Below, in pieces: positions 43,638-52,806 of a stretch of 64,000 bases of DNA (position 1 is the stretch's first letter; the number at the start of each line of letters is the position of its first letter). The translations under genes and the position numbers were made by a program. Source of the DNA: Chloroflexota bacterium (GTDB taxonomy: Bacteria > Chloroflexota > Anaerolineae > J036 > Brachytrichaceae); NCBI GenBank assembly GCA_025354985.1, contig JANXLU010000005.1, positions 53,801 through 117,800 of the forward strand. The letters run 5' to 3'. The notes under the pieces were generated by a model. It worked only from the letters and a program-made list of their open reading frames with translations, was not told where the DNA came from and did not search any database.

Positions 43638-46082
43638 ATGGCATTGGCACTTGCAAAATACTCCCCTTTACCACCACGCTGGCGCAAGGTTATTCAAGAT
43701 CTGTGGAGCAACAAAACCCGCACCGCATTGGTGGTGCTGAGCATCGCCGTGGGCATTTTTGCAGTTGGCTCGGTTGCCGGGTCGCGCGTCATCCTTGAGC
43801 AAGACCTAACGGCACAGTATCTTCCAAGCAATGACCGGAGTGCACAAATCAACGCCTCGAACATCGACGACGATTTCATAAAATCCATCCGTGACATGCC
43901 GGAAGTCGCGGACGCACAGGGCCGATTTGCAACCGTGTTCCGAATGAAAATTGGTGAGCGTCGGACTAATCTGTTGCTGTATGGGATACCGGACTTTAAT
44001 GACATCCGGATCAATTCCATCACGTTTGATTCGGGCGACCATGAGCCTCCGTGGCGTCAGGTGTTGCTGGACCGCGGTTCACTCGAACTATTTGGCGTGC
44101 ATGAGGGTGATTCGTTGTCCATTGAATTGCCTGATGGCACAATGCGAAACTTGGGTATTGCCGGGGTCGTGCATGACATCAACGCCCCTCCGCCAAACTT
44201 CTCAAACTTTGGCACTGCCTTTGCCACTTATGACACGATCGCCTGGCTGGGCTTCCCGAAGGCGAACAATCAGTTTCGCATTCGCGTGAGCGAAGGTTTG
44301 TCCGACCGTCAACACATTCAGGACGTGGTCGACAAAATTAAGAAGCGTGTTGAGGACAGCGGCCGTACGTTCTATGGTTTTGGCATTCAACAAAGTCCAA
44401 ACGTGCATTACGCCTGGGATCCGGTCACGGCCATCACGCTAATCCTCACGGTTCTCGGCGCATTTTCGTTGTTTCTGAGCGCCTTTCTGGTCGTAAACAC
44501 CATTACTGCCTTGATGGCGCAACAGCTAAAGCAAATTGGAATCATGAAGGCTGTTGGAGCCAAGGGGTGGCAAATCGGCGCGCTATATATGACGCTGGTT
44601 TTTGTCTTTGGTCTGATCTCGCTCGCAGTGGCCATTCCGCTGGGCGCGCTTGGCGCCCAGGGATTTGCCGGCTATATCTCGGGTCTGTTGAATTTTGACA
44701 TCCTGACCAAAGGCGTGCCCACCAACGTGTGGCTGATAGAGCTCGGCGTCGGTTTGTTGATTCCTATCGTTGCAGCATTGGCGCCCGTACTTTCCGGACT
44801 TCGCGTAAGTGTCCGGGAAGCCTTGTATTCGTCCGGTCTGGGTGAGTCAAAGAAGCAAAAAAGTCGCCCGTCCGCACAACCGCGCCGCTCACTGTTTTCA
44901 TTTGTCACACGATCAATCAGCCGCCCGATGCTGATTTCGCTGCGCAATACGTTTCGAAAGGTTGGCAGGCTGGCGTTGACGCTTGGCACTTTGACGCTGG
45001 CAAGCGCAATTTTTATCAGTGTTTGGACGGTGCGCGACTCGTTGACCAACACGCTTGACAAGAGCGTCCGCGTATGGAACTATGACATCTCGGTCAACCT
45101 TGAGCACACACAGCAGCCTGAAAAGGCGGTGCGCGAACTGCTGCAGATCCCCGGTGTGACGCAGGCCGAGGGCTGGATCACCAGCGGTGGGCGCCGTTTG
45201 CGGGACGATGGAACCGAAAGCCGTCCAATCTCTATCCTCGCACCGCCGGGTGGTTCGCAGTTGCTTCGTCCGCAACTTGTTGAAGGCAGACTGTTGCTCC
45301 CGGATGATGTGAGCGGCGTCGTCGTGAGCAGTGACGTCATAAACGACGAGCCTGATGTTCGCGTGGGTGATCAAATCACCATGAAGTTTGGACCGAGGCG
45401 ATTCAAGTTCGAGATCGTCGGCATTGCCGAAAACACGCTTGCCGGCAATGTCGGCAATTCGCGCGTGATGTATATGAACGAGGAGGGCTACCGCAAAGTG
45501 CTGGCAGCCGGTCCGAACGTTTCAAACTTTATCGTGGTGACCGAGTTGCATGACGCCCAGAGTCGCCAGGCCGTGGGCGCAGCGATTGAGGAACAATTCA
45601 AGCGACTGCAAATGCGCGTGGACAACTTCGAAACGATCAGCGAACGCCGCGGTCAGATCGAGTTTCAATTTAACATTCTTGTTGTATTCCTGCTACTCAT
45701 GGCGGCGCTTCTGGCAGTTGTTGGCGGGCTGGGTCTGGCAGGGACCATGAGCATGAACGTGCTTGAACGCACCCGCGAAATTGGCGTTCTGCGCGCAGTG
45801 GGCGCCAGTGACGGCGCGGTGCGCGGAATCGTAATCGTGGAAGGTCTGTTGATCGGCTTTATCAGTTGGGCAATCGGGGCATTGGTGGCGATCCCGATCA
45901 GCCAGACGTTGTCCGGTGCGGTTGGCCAGGCGTTTTTGCGCGGCAAGCTGGCCTATGTGTTCAGCACGAACGGCGTGTTCATCTGGCTGGCTGCCGTGCT
46001 GATCATAGCCACCATTGCCAGCCTGGTGCCAGCTCTTCGAGCCAGCCGCCTTACCGTTCGCGAGGTGCTTTCATATGAATAG
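43638..46082 (+). CDS. ABC transporter permease, FtsX/MacB-type
   Basis: An 814-residue permease with two FtsX modules: an N-terminal helix, an extracytoplasmic MacB-PCD-like domain, three helices (~residues 270-390), then a repeat of the same layout with the last three helices at ~680-800. Module endings are SGLRVSVREALYSSG and ALRASRLTVREVLSYE, the typical intracellular coupling ends, and QIGIMKAVGAKGWQI and EIGVLRAVGASDGAV are the FtsX signatures. Such permeases export lipoproteins, peptides or drugs, or act as mechanotransmitters. The ATPase gene follows immediately. No periplasmic adaptor is seen, in line with a single-membrane cell envelope. Confidence 0.92.
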   Translation: MALALAKYSPLPPRWRKVIQDLWSNKTRTALVVLSIAVGIFAVGSVAGSRVILEQDLTAQYLPSNDRSAQINASNIDDDFIKSIRDMPEVADAQGRFATVFRMKIGERRTNLLLYGIPDFNDIRINSITFDSGDHEPPWRQVLLDRGSLELFGVHEGDSLSIELPDGTMRNLGIAGVVHDINAPPPNFSNFGTAFATYDTIAWLGFPKANNQFRIRVSEGLSDRQHIQDVVDKIKKRVEDSGRTFYGFGIQQSPNVHYAWDPVTAITLILTVLGAFSLFLSAFLVVNTITALMAQQLKQIGIMKAVGAKGWQIGALYMTLVFVFGLISLAVAIPLGALGAQGFAGYISGLLNFDILTKGVPTNVWLIELGVGLLIPIVAALAPVLSGLRVSVREALYSSGLGESKKQKSRPSAQPRRSLFSFVTRSISRPMLISLRNTFRKVGRLALTLGTLTLASAIFISVWTVRDSLTNTLDKSVRVWNYDISVNLEHTQQPEKAVRELLQIPGVTQAEGWITSGGRRLRDDGTESRPISILAPPGGSQLLRPQLVEGRLLLPDDVSGVVVSSDVINDEPDVRVGDQITMKFGPRRFKFEIVGIAENTLAGNVGNSRVMYMNEEGYRKVLAAGPNVSNFIVVTELHDAQSRQAVGAAIEEQFKRLQMRVDNFETISERRGQIEFQFNILVVFLLLMAALLAVVGGLGLAGTMSMNVLERTREIGVLRAVGASDGAVRGIVIVEGLLIGFISWAIGALVAIPISQTLSGAVGQAFLRGKLAYVFSTNGVFIWLAAVLIIATIASLVPALRASRLTVREVLSYE

Positions 46083-46152
46083 CGAACATGATTCAAATTA
46101 AACAATGGCGGGCACAATTGCATGTCTGCCCTGCCGACAACCTTACATTTCA

Positions 46153-46989
46153 ATGCTAGCAAAACTTCGACGCGGGAAATCACCTGCGGCCAACCCGGCA
46201 ATCAACTTGTCTTTTGACGGATCCAAAGGTTCAAACGGACACCCCAAATCCGGCGCGACCGATGCAGCCAGTCAGACGGACGCAACACGCTATAAGCACG
46301 GCAACACAGACCTGATCGAATGCCGCACACTGGTCAAGGAGTATGAAACGGATGCCGGTAGATTTCTCGCGCTAAAAGGTGTCAACCTTAGCGTGAGCAC
46401 TCATGAATTTGTGGCGGTCATCGGCAAAAGTGGAAGCGGCAAGACAACCCTGATCAACATGTTGACCGGGATCGATCGACCCTCGCGCGGCGAGGTTTTG
46501 GTGGGGGACACCGCCGTGCACCGACTTTCGGAAGGTCAGATGGCGGTGTGGCGCGGTCGAAATATGGGTGTTATTTTCCAATTCTTTCAACTCCTGCCCA
46601 CGCTCACCGTGATCGAAAACGTGATGTTGCCGATGGATTTTTGCAACATGTATGCACCCCGCGAACGCTTTGATCGGGGGATGCAACTGCTTGAGTTGGT
46701 TGGCATTGCCGAAAATGCCAGCAAGCTACCCAGCCAGACGAGTGGTGGGCAACAGCAGCGTGCTGCCATTGCCCGAGCCCTGGCAAATGACCCGCCGATC
46801 ATTTGCGCGGATGAGCCCACTGGAAACCTGGACAGCAAGACGGCTGATTCCGTCTTTGAACTGTTTAGCGACCTAGTGGCGCGGGGCAAGACCATACTCA
46901 TGGTTACACATGACAAAGACCTTGCCAAGCGCGTCACCCGTGCGGTGACCGTGGCCGATGGCGAGATCGTGGACGAAATCAGGAATTAA
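46153..46989 (+). CDS. ABC transporter ATP-binding protein, MacB/LolD-type
   Basis: The ATPase partner of the preceding permease, 278 residues from ATG 46153 (an ATG at 46105 would add 16). It has an unusual ~55-residue polar N-terminal extension before the ABC core, which begins [13 protein letters not shown]. Walker A is [10 protein letters not shown]-loop FQFFQLLPT, signature SGGQQQRAA, Walker [13 protein letters not shown] and H-loop MVTHD. It converges end-to-end with tlyA (no gap). Confidence 0.92.
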   Translation: MLAKLRRGKSPAANPAINLSFDGSKGSNGHPKSGATDAASQTDATRYKHGNTDLIECRTLVKEYETDAGRFLALKGVNLSVSTHEFVAVIGKSGSGKTTLINMLTGIDRPSRGEVLVGDTAVHRLSEGQMAVWRGRNMGVIFQFFQLLPTLTVIENVMLPMDFCNMYAPRERFDRGMQLLELVGIAENASKLPSQTSGGQQQRAAIARALANDPPIICADEPTGNLDSKTADSVFELFSDLVARGKTILMVTHDKDLAKRVTRAVTVADGEIVDEIRN

Positions 46990-47757
46990 CTAGGGCCGTG
47001 TGCTGTCGTGCATGGCGTCCGAACGCCTTCGCATGAGGGCCAGAAATTCCTTATTCCCTTCGGTTCCAAGAATGGGCGATTCGATAATGCCCTGAACAGG
47101 CCAGCCTTGGTTTGCGGCGAACCCACTGATGCGAGCTATGACTTCTGCATGTATGGCGGGGTCACGCACAATTCCCCCCCTGCCCACATTTGCTTTACCC
47201 GCCTCAAATTGCGGTTTGATTAACGCGATAACGTTTCCGGACCCTGGTTCCGTCCACGAAAACACGTTTGGAAGAACCAGTTCCAACGAAATAAACGATA
47301 CATCAATCACGGCAAGGTTTATCCGCTCCGGCAGAGAGTGCACATGACGAACGTTGACGCCCTCCTGAAGAATGACACGGGCGTTGTTGCGCAGGTGCCA
47401 GTGCAACTGGTTCTTGCCAACATCCAACGCATATACTTTTGCCGCACCCCGTTGCAAAAGACAATCTGTAAAACCGCCGGTGCTACTGCCGACGTCCGTG
47501 CACACCATACCTGACGGATCTATCCCAAACTGATCAAGCGCGGCCTGGAGCTTGAACCCACCCCGACTAACGTATTTCGGCGGTTGTGTCACAACCAGTT
47601 GAATAACTGGATCGTCAAGGATCAGTTTCGCAGGGGTAGCCACCACTTGATCATTAACGCGCACTTCGCCTGCACGAATAAGCCGCTGGGCCCAATCCCG
47701 ACTGCTGGCCAGACCCCTGGTAACGAGCAGGCTGTCGAGCCGCACCTTTTTACCCAT
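46990..47757 (-). CDS. tlyA: TlyA-family rRNA 2'-O-methyltransferase
   Basis: A 255-residue protein (ATG 47757; another ATG 15 nt upstream is possible). An S4 RNA-binding domain (VRLDSLLVTRGLASSRDWAQ) precedes a Rossmann methyltransferase with DVGSSTGGFTDCLLQ, YALDVGKNQL, AVIDVSFISL and ALIKPQFE. TlyA enzymes methylate cytidines of 16S and/or 23S rRNA; in mycobacteria this creates susceptibility to capreomycin. Older annotations call it haemolysin. The short N-terminus resembles type I or II and would need alignment to sort. Confidence 0.93.
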   Translation of the reverse strand: MGKKVRLDSLLVTRGLASSRDWAQRLIRAGEVRVNDQVVATPAKLILDDPVIQLVVTQPPKYVSRGGFKLQAALDQFGIDPSGMVCTDVGSSTGGFTDCLLQRGAAKVYALDVGKNQLHWHLRNNARVILQEGVNVRHVHSLPERINLAVIDVSFISLELVLPNVFSWTEPGSGNVIALIKPQFEAGKANVGRGGIVRDPAIHAEVIARISGFAANQGWPVQGIIESPILGTEGNKEFLALMRRRSDAMHDSTRP

Positions 47758-47837
47758 CGTAGAATCATACATGGCAACCGTGCAAACATCGGTAGAATCT
47801 CAGGAGAGGGGATCTACGTAGAAAATTTATTTACACT

Positions 47838-48140
47838 ATGGAAGCTATTCGAGAACTCATACCGTTTGTCCTGGGTGCATTAGTCATTGCGCCAATTCTC
47901 GGTTTGTCGCCGCTGGGCAAGACCAAAACAATGGCACATATGTTGTTACTGCTAATTTTGTCGGCGGTCGTAGGATTTCTGGGCAGCACCTTGGTTGGGG
48001 AACAACAACCCGTCATCGACCTTCCAGAGCGTGTCGTCGCACTTGTGATTGATACCTCGCTCGCCTTCACCGGCGCGCAGGTGGCCGATGCATTTGTATG
48101 GAAACGCCTGCTGGCCGCTCTGCGCCCGGTGCAGACCTAG
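47838..48140 (+). CDS. Small two- to three-helix membrane protein, unknown
   Basis: A 100-residue protein with hydrophobic stretches at about residues 8-24, 34-54 and 66-80 and a basic C-terminus. I do not recognise a family. It is divergent from tlyA; a purine-rich AGGAGAGGGG lies about 30 nt upstream of the ATG, too far to be its SD. Coding status is supported by length, hydrophobic periodicity and lack of an overlapping alternative. Confidence 0.6.
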   Translation: MEAIRELIPFVLGALVIAPILGLSPLGKTKTMAHMLLLLILSAVVGFLGSTLVGEQQPVIDLPERVVALVIDTSLAFTGAQVADAFVWKRLLAALRPVQT

Positions 48141-48241
48141 TCACTTACCCGTCCACAAACCAACCGACTTTTGTAGCGCAGCGCCACCCTTTGATGGACC
48201 GGTCCTGCCATCATGCCGTCTAGCTATCCAACGACAGGCGG

Positions 48242-48958
48242 TCAATATGGCACTTTGTTGATGTAAGAGACCATTTTTGCCTGGTTGTCGTTGTCAACCA
48301 TGACCGCACTAACCGAGGCCGGGGCGCACCCCAACCGCTGAAAATTGTCAAACGGCATTCCCAGGTAATTTGCCAGTGCCGCCTTGATGGGATCGTTATG
48401 CATTACGACGACGATCACCGTCATCGGTGGCGGCTCATGCGCAACAGGTGACGATTCTTTGGGTGTGGCTTCAGCCACTTTGTTAGTTTGATCTGCTTGT
48501 GCCGGTTTCGGTTCCGGCTTGGCATCTGGGTGGCTGCGCACAATGGCTGCCAGACATGCCACAACTCGATTCTGCATGTCTGCCAATCCTTCGCCGCCAG
48601 GCAACCGCCCCTCGGATGGTTTTTCAACAATAACCTTCCACGCATCCTTGTAACGGTCATCCTTGGAGATGTCATTGACAACAAAACCGGTGAGATCGCC
48701 TGCGTCGGTATCAGCCAAGTGCGGCCGAATCATAATGCTTTGATTGTGCTTTATGGCAACCATCCAGGCTGTTTCAATTGCCCGTTCCAGTTGACTGGTG
48801 TAAATCGCCGCCACCGTTTGATCGGCGAGGGCTTCCGCCAACTTGGAAGCCTGTGACCTGCCCTCATCGTTAAGATGAATATTTGGGCTCTGACCAGGCA
48901 ATCGACCGGTTTTTACAAAATCGTTGGTGGCGTGACGCGTTAACAGAAGAATCGGCAT
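48242..48958 (-). CDS. Histidine phosphatase (phosphoglycerate mutase-like) with a Pro/Ala/Lys-rich insert
   Basis: A 238-residue branch-1 histidine phosphatase. The phosphorylated His is in LLLTRHATNDF (RHG variant RHA), followed by LNDEGRSQASKLAEAL, YTSQLERAIETA and PGGEGLADMQNRV. The second His is in VVMHNDPIKAAL. Between them, about residues 145-180 form a low-complexity insert (KPEPKPAQADQTNK...) before the core strand VIVVVMHND. Substrate unknown. It starts 15 nt after the LysM/M23 gene and is probably cotranscribed. Confidence 0.88.
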   Translation of the reverse strand: MPILLLTRHATNDFVKTGRLPGQSPNIHLNDEGRSQASKLAEALADQTVAAIYTSQLERAIETAWMVAIKHNQSIMIRPHLADTDAGDLTGFVVNDISKDDRYKDAWKVIVEKPSEGRLPGGEGLADMQNRVVACLAAIVRSHPDAKPEPKPAQADQTNKVAEATPKESSPVAHEPPPMTVIVVVMHNDPIKAALANYLGMPFDNFQRLGCAPASVSAVMVDNDNQAKMVSYINKVPY

Positions 48959-48973
48959 GGGCTGATTATGGCC

Positions 48974-50209
48974 TCAGTGCAAATACAGGTTTGGATTCAA
49001 TCTAACGCCATTGAAGATCATTTCAAAATGAAGGTGTGGACCCGTGCTGTGACCTGTAGTACCCATTGCGCCAATCACCATCCCGCGGGTTACCGGCGTG
49101 CCCACCTGAACATAATAAGCACTCATGTGCGCGTATAACGTACGGAACCCATTACGGTGGTCTACGACCACGTAGTTTCCATAACCTACCGTGCTCCATC
49201 CGGCGGTCACGACGTATCCATTATCCGCTGCCCGAATCTGCGTGCCCTGGCTGTTTGCGATGTCGAGGGCCTGATGCCCATACCAGTAGTTTTGCGTAAG
49301 CACGCCCACGGTCGGATACAAAAATGACCCGCTGGCCGCGCGCGCAGGGCCTGTCGGCACATTGCGCGGCACTTGTGCTGCCGCCGCAGACTTAGGCGCC
49401 GGGTTCACCACCGCCTGTGCCTGTACCTGGACAACCGGCGCCACATACGGTTTAATTCCATTTGGGACCACGATCTTGGCGCCAGGCAACAAATTTGCCC
49501 CCGTTGAAAAATTATTGTAAGGCGAGCCCACAATGTCATTGACCGTCACCTTGTATTTTTTCGCAAGGGCCTCAAGGCTGTCTCCCGCTGTTACGTCGTG
49601 CAACACACCATTAACGGGCAAGATGACGAGTTCCTGACCAACCGAGAGCTCATCGGGAGAATCTTCAATGCTAGTGTTTGACCAAAGGATTGTGGTTGGT
49701 TGGATTCCAAACCGTGCCGCAATCGCCTCGACATTGTCGTTTGGCTGCACCTTATATACAATGATTCCACGTCGATCTTCAATTGGCTTGGACGTAAGCG
49801 CCAACGCCAGCCTCGGCACCAATCCGCCGTCCTGATTAAGCTGGGTCAGATAATTTTGGGGCAGACTGGGCGCAATACTTAAATTTCCCTGGCCGCTTCC
49901 GACAATCACATGGGGGCCAAAGTCAAGCTCATCATCACCCTGCCCGTCAAAGCCCAAAGGTGCGTCCGGCCCCACCGCGTTTGGGTCAATTGCGTTCGCC
50001 GCTACCCGACCGCTATTTAGGCGCGCGCCGGCCAGCAACACCGCAAACAATGCAACTGCGACGATAGCGATATGGCTGGTGTATCTACCCACCACGACCA
50101 GAAGGCGCCATCGCAAGTCGCCGTGCTGAAAGTCGTTAACGGCGTTCACGGTTGCCCGGCGAACCTGGTTCGCCCGCGCGGCAATAATGCCAGTTGATCT
50201 AGGTTTCAT
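48974..50209 (-). CDS. LysM-domain M23 peptidase (cell-wall endopeptidase)
   Basis: A 411-residue type II membrane or exported protein. A basic N-terminal ~40 residues precede a single helix (~46-64). Two LysM domains bind peptidoglycan (YKVQPNDNVEAIAARFG near 152-168; HDVTAGDSLEALAKKYK near 199-215), then an Ala/Val/Pro linker. The C-terminal LytM/M23 domain has zinc ligands in YGHQALDIA (H-x3-D) and in GPHLHFEM (HxH), with SAY/GHSTG between. It likely cleaves peptide cross-links during growth or division, unless inactive toward wall and acting as an activator. Confidence 0.92.
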   Translation of the reverse strand: MKPRSTGIIAARANQVRRATVNAVNDFQHGDLRWRLLVVVGRYTSHIAIVAVALFAVLLAGARLNSGRVAANAIDPNAVGPDAPLGFDGQGDDELDFGPHVIVGSGQGNLSIAPSLPQNYLTQLNQDGGLVPRLALALTSKPIEDRRGIIVYKVQPNDNVEAIAARFGIQPTTILWSNTSIEDSPDELSVGQELVILPVNGVLHDVTAGDSLEALAKKYKVTVNDIVGSPYNNFSTGANLLPGAKIVVPNGIKPYVAPVVQVQAQAVVNPAPKSAAAAQVPRNVPTGPARAASGSFLYPTVGVLTQNYWYGHQALDIANSQGTQIRAADNGYVVTAGWSTVGYGNYVVVDHRNGFRTLYAHMSAYYVQVGTPVTRGMVIGAMGTTGHSTGPHLHFEMIFNGVRLNPNLYLH

Positions 50210-50256
50210 TCAAATTAAAGCGGATGCCGTTCTAGCTGTTATGTCACGTTGGTGCC

Positions 50257-50275
50257 GCTAAGACAAAATCTTAGC
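50257..50275. promoter_or_regulatory. Perfect 7-bp inverted repeat upstream of the LysM/M23 gene
   Basis: GCTAAGA-CAAAA-TCTTAGC lies in the 91-bp gap between the PfpI-like gene and the LysM/M23 start. It lacks a T-tract, so it may be an operator or a weak processing/termination hairpin. Confidence 0.35.
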
Positions 50276-50300
50276 ATGGCAAACTTATCCAAAACGAAAA

Positions 50301-51050
50301 CTAGAGTTCACCGGTCAATCGCTTGCTTGCCCGGATGGCGATTTGGGTTTGCAGCGCATTGTGCCGGCTGGATTGATATGCCACCGAATCAATCGTTTTT
50401 CGCAATGCCGTTACGGGCGACCCGCCGGTGACAGAGGGCTTGGGGTCATATTCCAGCATTAGGCAAATTTCCCTGGCAACCGCCTGGCCAAACAAATTAG
50501 CACAGACGGTCAGGGCCATATCCACACTCGCAGTGCCACCGCCACACGTAACCCGATCTCGGTCGACCACCACGCGCTCGCGCACCTCCAGGGCACCAAA
50601 CATTCCGATGAGGTGTGTTGCAGCCCAATGGGTGGTGGCGCGATAGCCGTGCAAAAGACCGGCCGCGCCCAGCACCAACGCACCCGTCCCCACGCCGACC
50701 ACCAGCTTTGCAAACCCGGCCAGATGCTGCAAATACATGCCCGTTTTAGGATCTTCCATCAGCGCGTTTACACCCGGTCCGCCCGGCACGCAAACCAAGT
50801 CAAATCGGGCGGCCAGGTCGTAAGTGGCGTCTGGAGTTAGCACAAGGCCCGTGTCGGATCGCACCGCTTGGGGCGCAGGCGCAACTGCGACGATACGCAC
50901 ACCAGGCATACGCGCGAAGACATCCCAAGGGCCGGCTATATCAAGCGCGCTCATCCCGTCAAAAATGAGCATTCCGATCAAAAAAACTGCTCCGGTTTCA
51001 ACCTTCTCAGCCTTATCGGCCTTGTCACCCATCTCAGTCTTCCAAGCCAT
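50301..51050 (-). CDS. DJ-1/PfpI-family protein without the nucleophilic cysteine
   Basis: A 249-residue protein with a class I glutaminase-like fold of the ThiJ/PfpI type, closest in layout to isonitrile hydratase-like members (LIFDGMSALDIAGPWDVF, VPGGPGVNALM, ATTHWAATH). The nucleophile elbow, normally V-C-T-G-A, reads VGVGTGALVLGAAG: Gly121 stands in the Cys position. The His of TTHW (141) is kept. Loss of the nucleophile suggests a non-catalytic sensor or a different chemistry. The first ~18 residues are charged and probably disordered. It starts 5 nt after the cinA stop. Confidence 0.85.
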   Translation of the reverse strand: MAWKTEMGDKADKAEKVETGAVFLIGMLIFDGMSALDIAGPWDVFARMPGVRIVAVAPAPQAVRSDTGLVLTPDATYDLAARFDLVCVPGGPGVNALMEDPKTGMYLQHLAGFAKLVVGVGTGALVLGAAGLLHGYRATTHWAATHLIGMFGALEVRERVVVDRDRVTCGGGTASVDMALTVCANLFGQAVAREICLMLEYDPKPSVTGGSPVTALRKTIDSVAYQSSRHNALQTQIAIRASKRLTGEL

Positions 51051-51055
51051 TGCAC

Positions 51056-51937
51056 CTACGAATCAATGATGCCCAAAATCCCGTATCCCAAATCAGCCAG
51101 CCCTCGGCGCAACTCATCTTCGCAAACTGCCACAGTGGTGCGCACCGTTTCAAGATTTTGGCCGCCGCTAGACAACACGACCGTCAACCGTTGACCGTGG
51201 TCGGGGAAAATTTGACCACGACTCTTGATATATACGCCCGCGTGCAGCGCTTGGACCTCCTGCAGCATCTGTGCAATCCGGCTTTCATCCCCGCGCTCCA
51301 GAATAATATTGCGCTCTATATATCCGCCCGCTCCAATCGTGCGCGCAAGCACCGCTTGCATACTGTTGGAAAATATTTCCTTCATCTCTTTGGGCACGCC
51401 AGGCAAGCATACGATCGTCAAGTTTCCTGCTCCACAAGGCACAATTTTGCCGGTAGCGGAGTCAATATCGAGCTCGATGGCCGGCGCCGCGCCATCGACA
51501 TTGGTCAGTGGGCGGGCACCCACTGGAAAATACGCCATTTTTCGACGCGGTTCGTTCAACTCGGCGCTGTAATTCGGTCGCAAGGTGGCAAGGTAGGCAT
51601 AACGTTGGCGCACCATCTCGAGCGCGACCTCGTTTACCTCCAAACTCACGCCAAGTGTTTGGGCCAGTGCCCGGGCGGTCAGATCATCATCCGTTGGGCC
51701 CAATCCGCCGGTTGTGATGACCAGGCGTGGACTACGGGCAAAAACCGCCTTGAAGGTGAATTCAATTTCGTCATATTCATCACGAATCAATTGGACCCTG
51801 CGTACTACAGCCCCAATTGTTGTCAAATTCCGCACCAACCAATGCGAATTGGTGTCCTGCACCTGTCCCACCAATAATTCATTTCCAATTGCCAGCAATT
51901 CGACATGGGGTAGCGTTTGTTGCGCGATCATATACAT
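51056..51937 (-). CDS. cinA: CinA-family MoaB-like domain protein
   Basis: A 293-residue protein containing the N-terminal MoCF/MoaB-like domain of CinA: ELLAIGNELLVGQVQDTN, TTGGLGPTDDDLT and VCLPGVPKEMKEIF. The C-terminal nicotinamide-nucleotide amidase domain of full-length CinA (~160 residues) is absent; the remaining C-terminal part is the small KH-like domain. Members act as ADP-ribose or FAD pyrophosphatases. It sits 3 nt after aroE in an operon with aromatic-pathway genes. Confidence 0.88.
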   Translation of the reverse strand: MYMIAQQTLPHVELLAIGNELLVGQVQDTNSHWLVRNLTTIGAVVRRVQLIRDEYDEIEFTFKAVFARSPRLVITTGGLGPTDDDLTARALAQTLGVSLEVNEVALEMVRQRYAYLATLRPNYSAELNEPRRKMAYFPVGARPLTNVDGAAPAIELDIDSATGKIVPCGAGNLTIVCLPGVPKEMKEIFSNSMQAVLARTIGAGGYIERNIILERGDESRIAQMLQEVQALHAGVYIKSRGQIFPDHGQRLTVVLSSGGQNLETVRTTVAVCEDELRRGLADLGYGILGIIDS

Positions 51938-51940
51938 CCA

Positions 51941-52795
51941 TTATCGCGATGATTCTTCCAACGCGCGTTCCAGTGCAACACGCATAACTCCGGCTACGGC
52001 AGCAGCCGGGACGCTTGTCCACATTTCAAACGCCGCGGCACCCTGAGCCACCAACATGCCCAAACCGTTTGCATGGCGCAACCCTTTGGCGCGTGCAGCC
52101 CTCAAAAGGCCGGTTACAGTTGGTCGATACACCAAATCGTAAATGAATGCGCCACTCGGAAGCGACAGGTCGACCGGCCACGCACAGGAGGTTGTATCAG
52201 GAGCCATCCCGGCGCTGGTGCAATTTACAACGAGGTTGGCAGCGCCCAAGTCACCGGGCGAATCCAGATTGCCGACGGAGATGGCGCCAAACTGGACGAA
52301 GTCTCCAACTAATTTTGCGGCGCGTTGTATGTCCCGGTTTACGACCTCCACCCGTGCGCCGACAGACAGCAGCGCGTAGACTATGCCACGGGCCGAACCG
52401 CCTGCGCCCAACACAATAGCATCGGTATTATGGTTTGCCTCAAAGCCCTCAGCTCGCAGATCGGCCAGCCAACCGATCCAGTCGGTATTGTGTCCGGACA
52501 GTACGCTCCCGGACTTTACGATTGTATTGACAGCACCAATTGCCCGGGCGTCGCTGGCAACAAGATCCAAGTATGGCAGCACGTTAACTTTGTGGGGAAC
52601 AGTCACGTTACAGCCGGATATGGTCTCGTCGCGACGAATGCCGTCCATGCGATGAGCCAAGTCATCCAAGATGGTCGGCCACAATTCATATCTGCACATA
52701 GCCAAGCCGCAGGAGGCAAAGGCGGCGTTGTGCATGGGCGCGCTCAAGCTGTGGCCCAATGGGTGCCCGATAAGACCTACCCTGTTCCCTTGCAT
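51941..52795 (-). CDS. aroE: Shikimate dehydrogenase
   Basis: Reduces 3-dehydroshikimate with NADPH in the shikimate pathway, 284 residues. The substrate pocket is visible as GHPLGHSLSAPMHN (paired Ser), NVTVPHKVN (catalytic Lys) and GHNTDWIGW (Asn-Asp). The NADP-binding GAGGSARGIVYAL starts at about residue 130. It lies 11 nt after aroA in the tyrA-aroA-aroE-cinA order. Confidence 0.95.
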   Translation of the reverse strand: MQGNRVGLIGHPLGHSLSAPMHNAAFASCGLAMCRYELWPTILDDLAHRMDGIRRDETISGCNVTVPHKVNVLPYLDLVASDARAIGAVNTIVKSGSVLSGHNTDWIGWLADLRAEGFEANHNTDAIVLGAGGSARGIVYALLSVGARVEVVNRDIQRAAKLVGDFVQFGAISVGNLDSPGDLGAANLVVNCTSAGMAPDTTSCAWPVDLSLPSGAFIYDLVYRPTVTGLLRAARAKGLRHANGLGMLVAQGAAAFEMWTSVPAAAVAGVMRVALERALEESSR

Positions 52796-52806
52796 GGTCG
52801 GGCAAC

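Noticed and set aside
50257..50275. Hairpin considered as a Rho-independent terminator
   Set aside because: Stem is AT-rich with no T-tract on either strand; kept only as a possible operator.
51050..51877. Plus-strand open frame (275 codons) opposite cinA
   Set aside because: Antisense shadow; cinA motifs on the minus strand are unambiguous.
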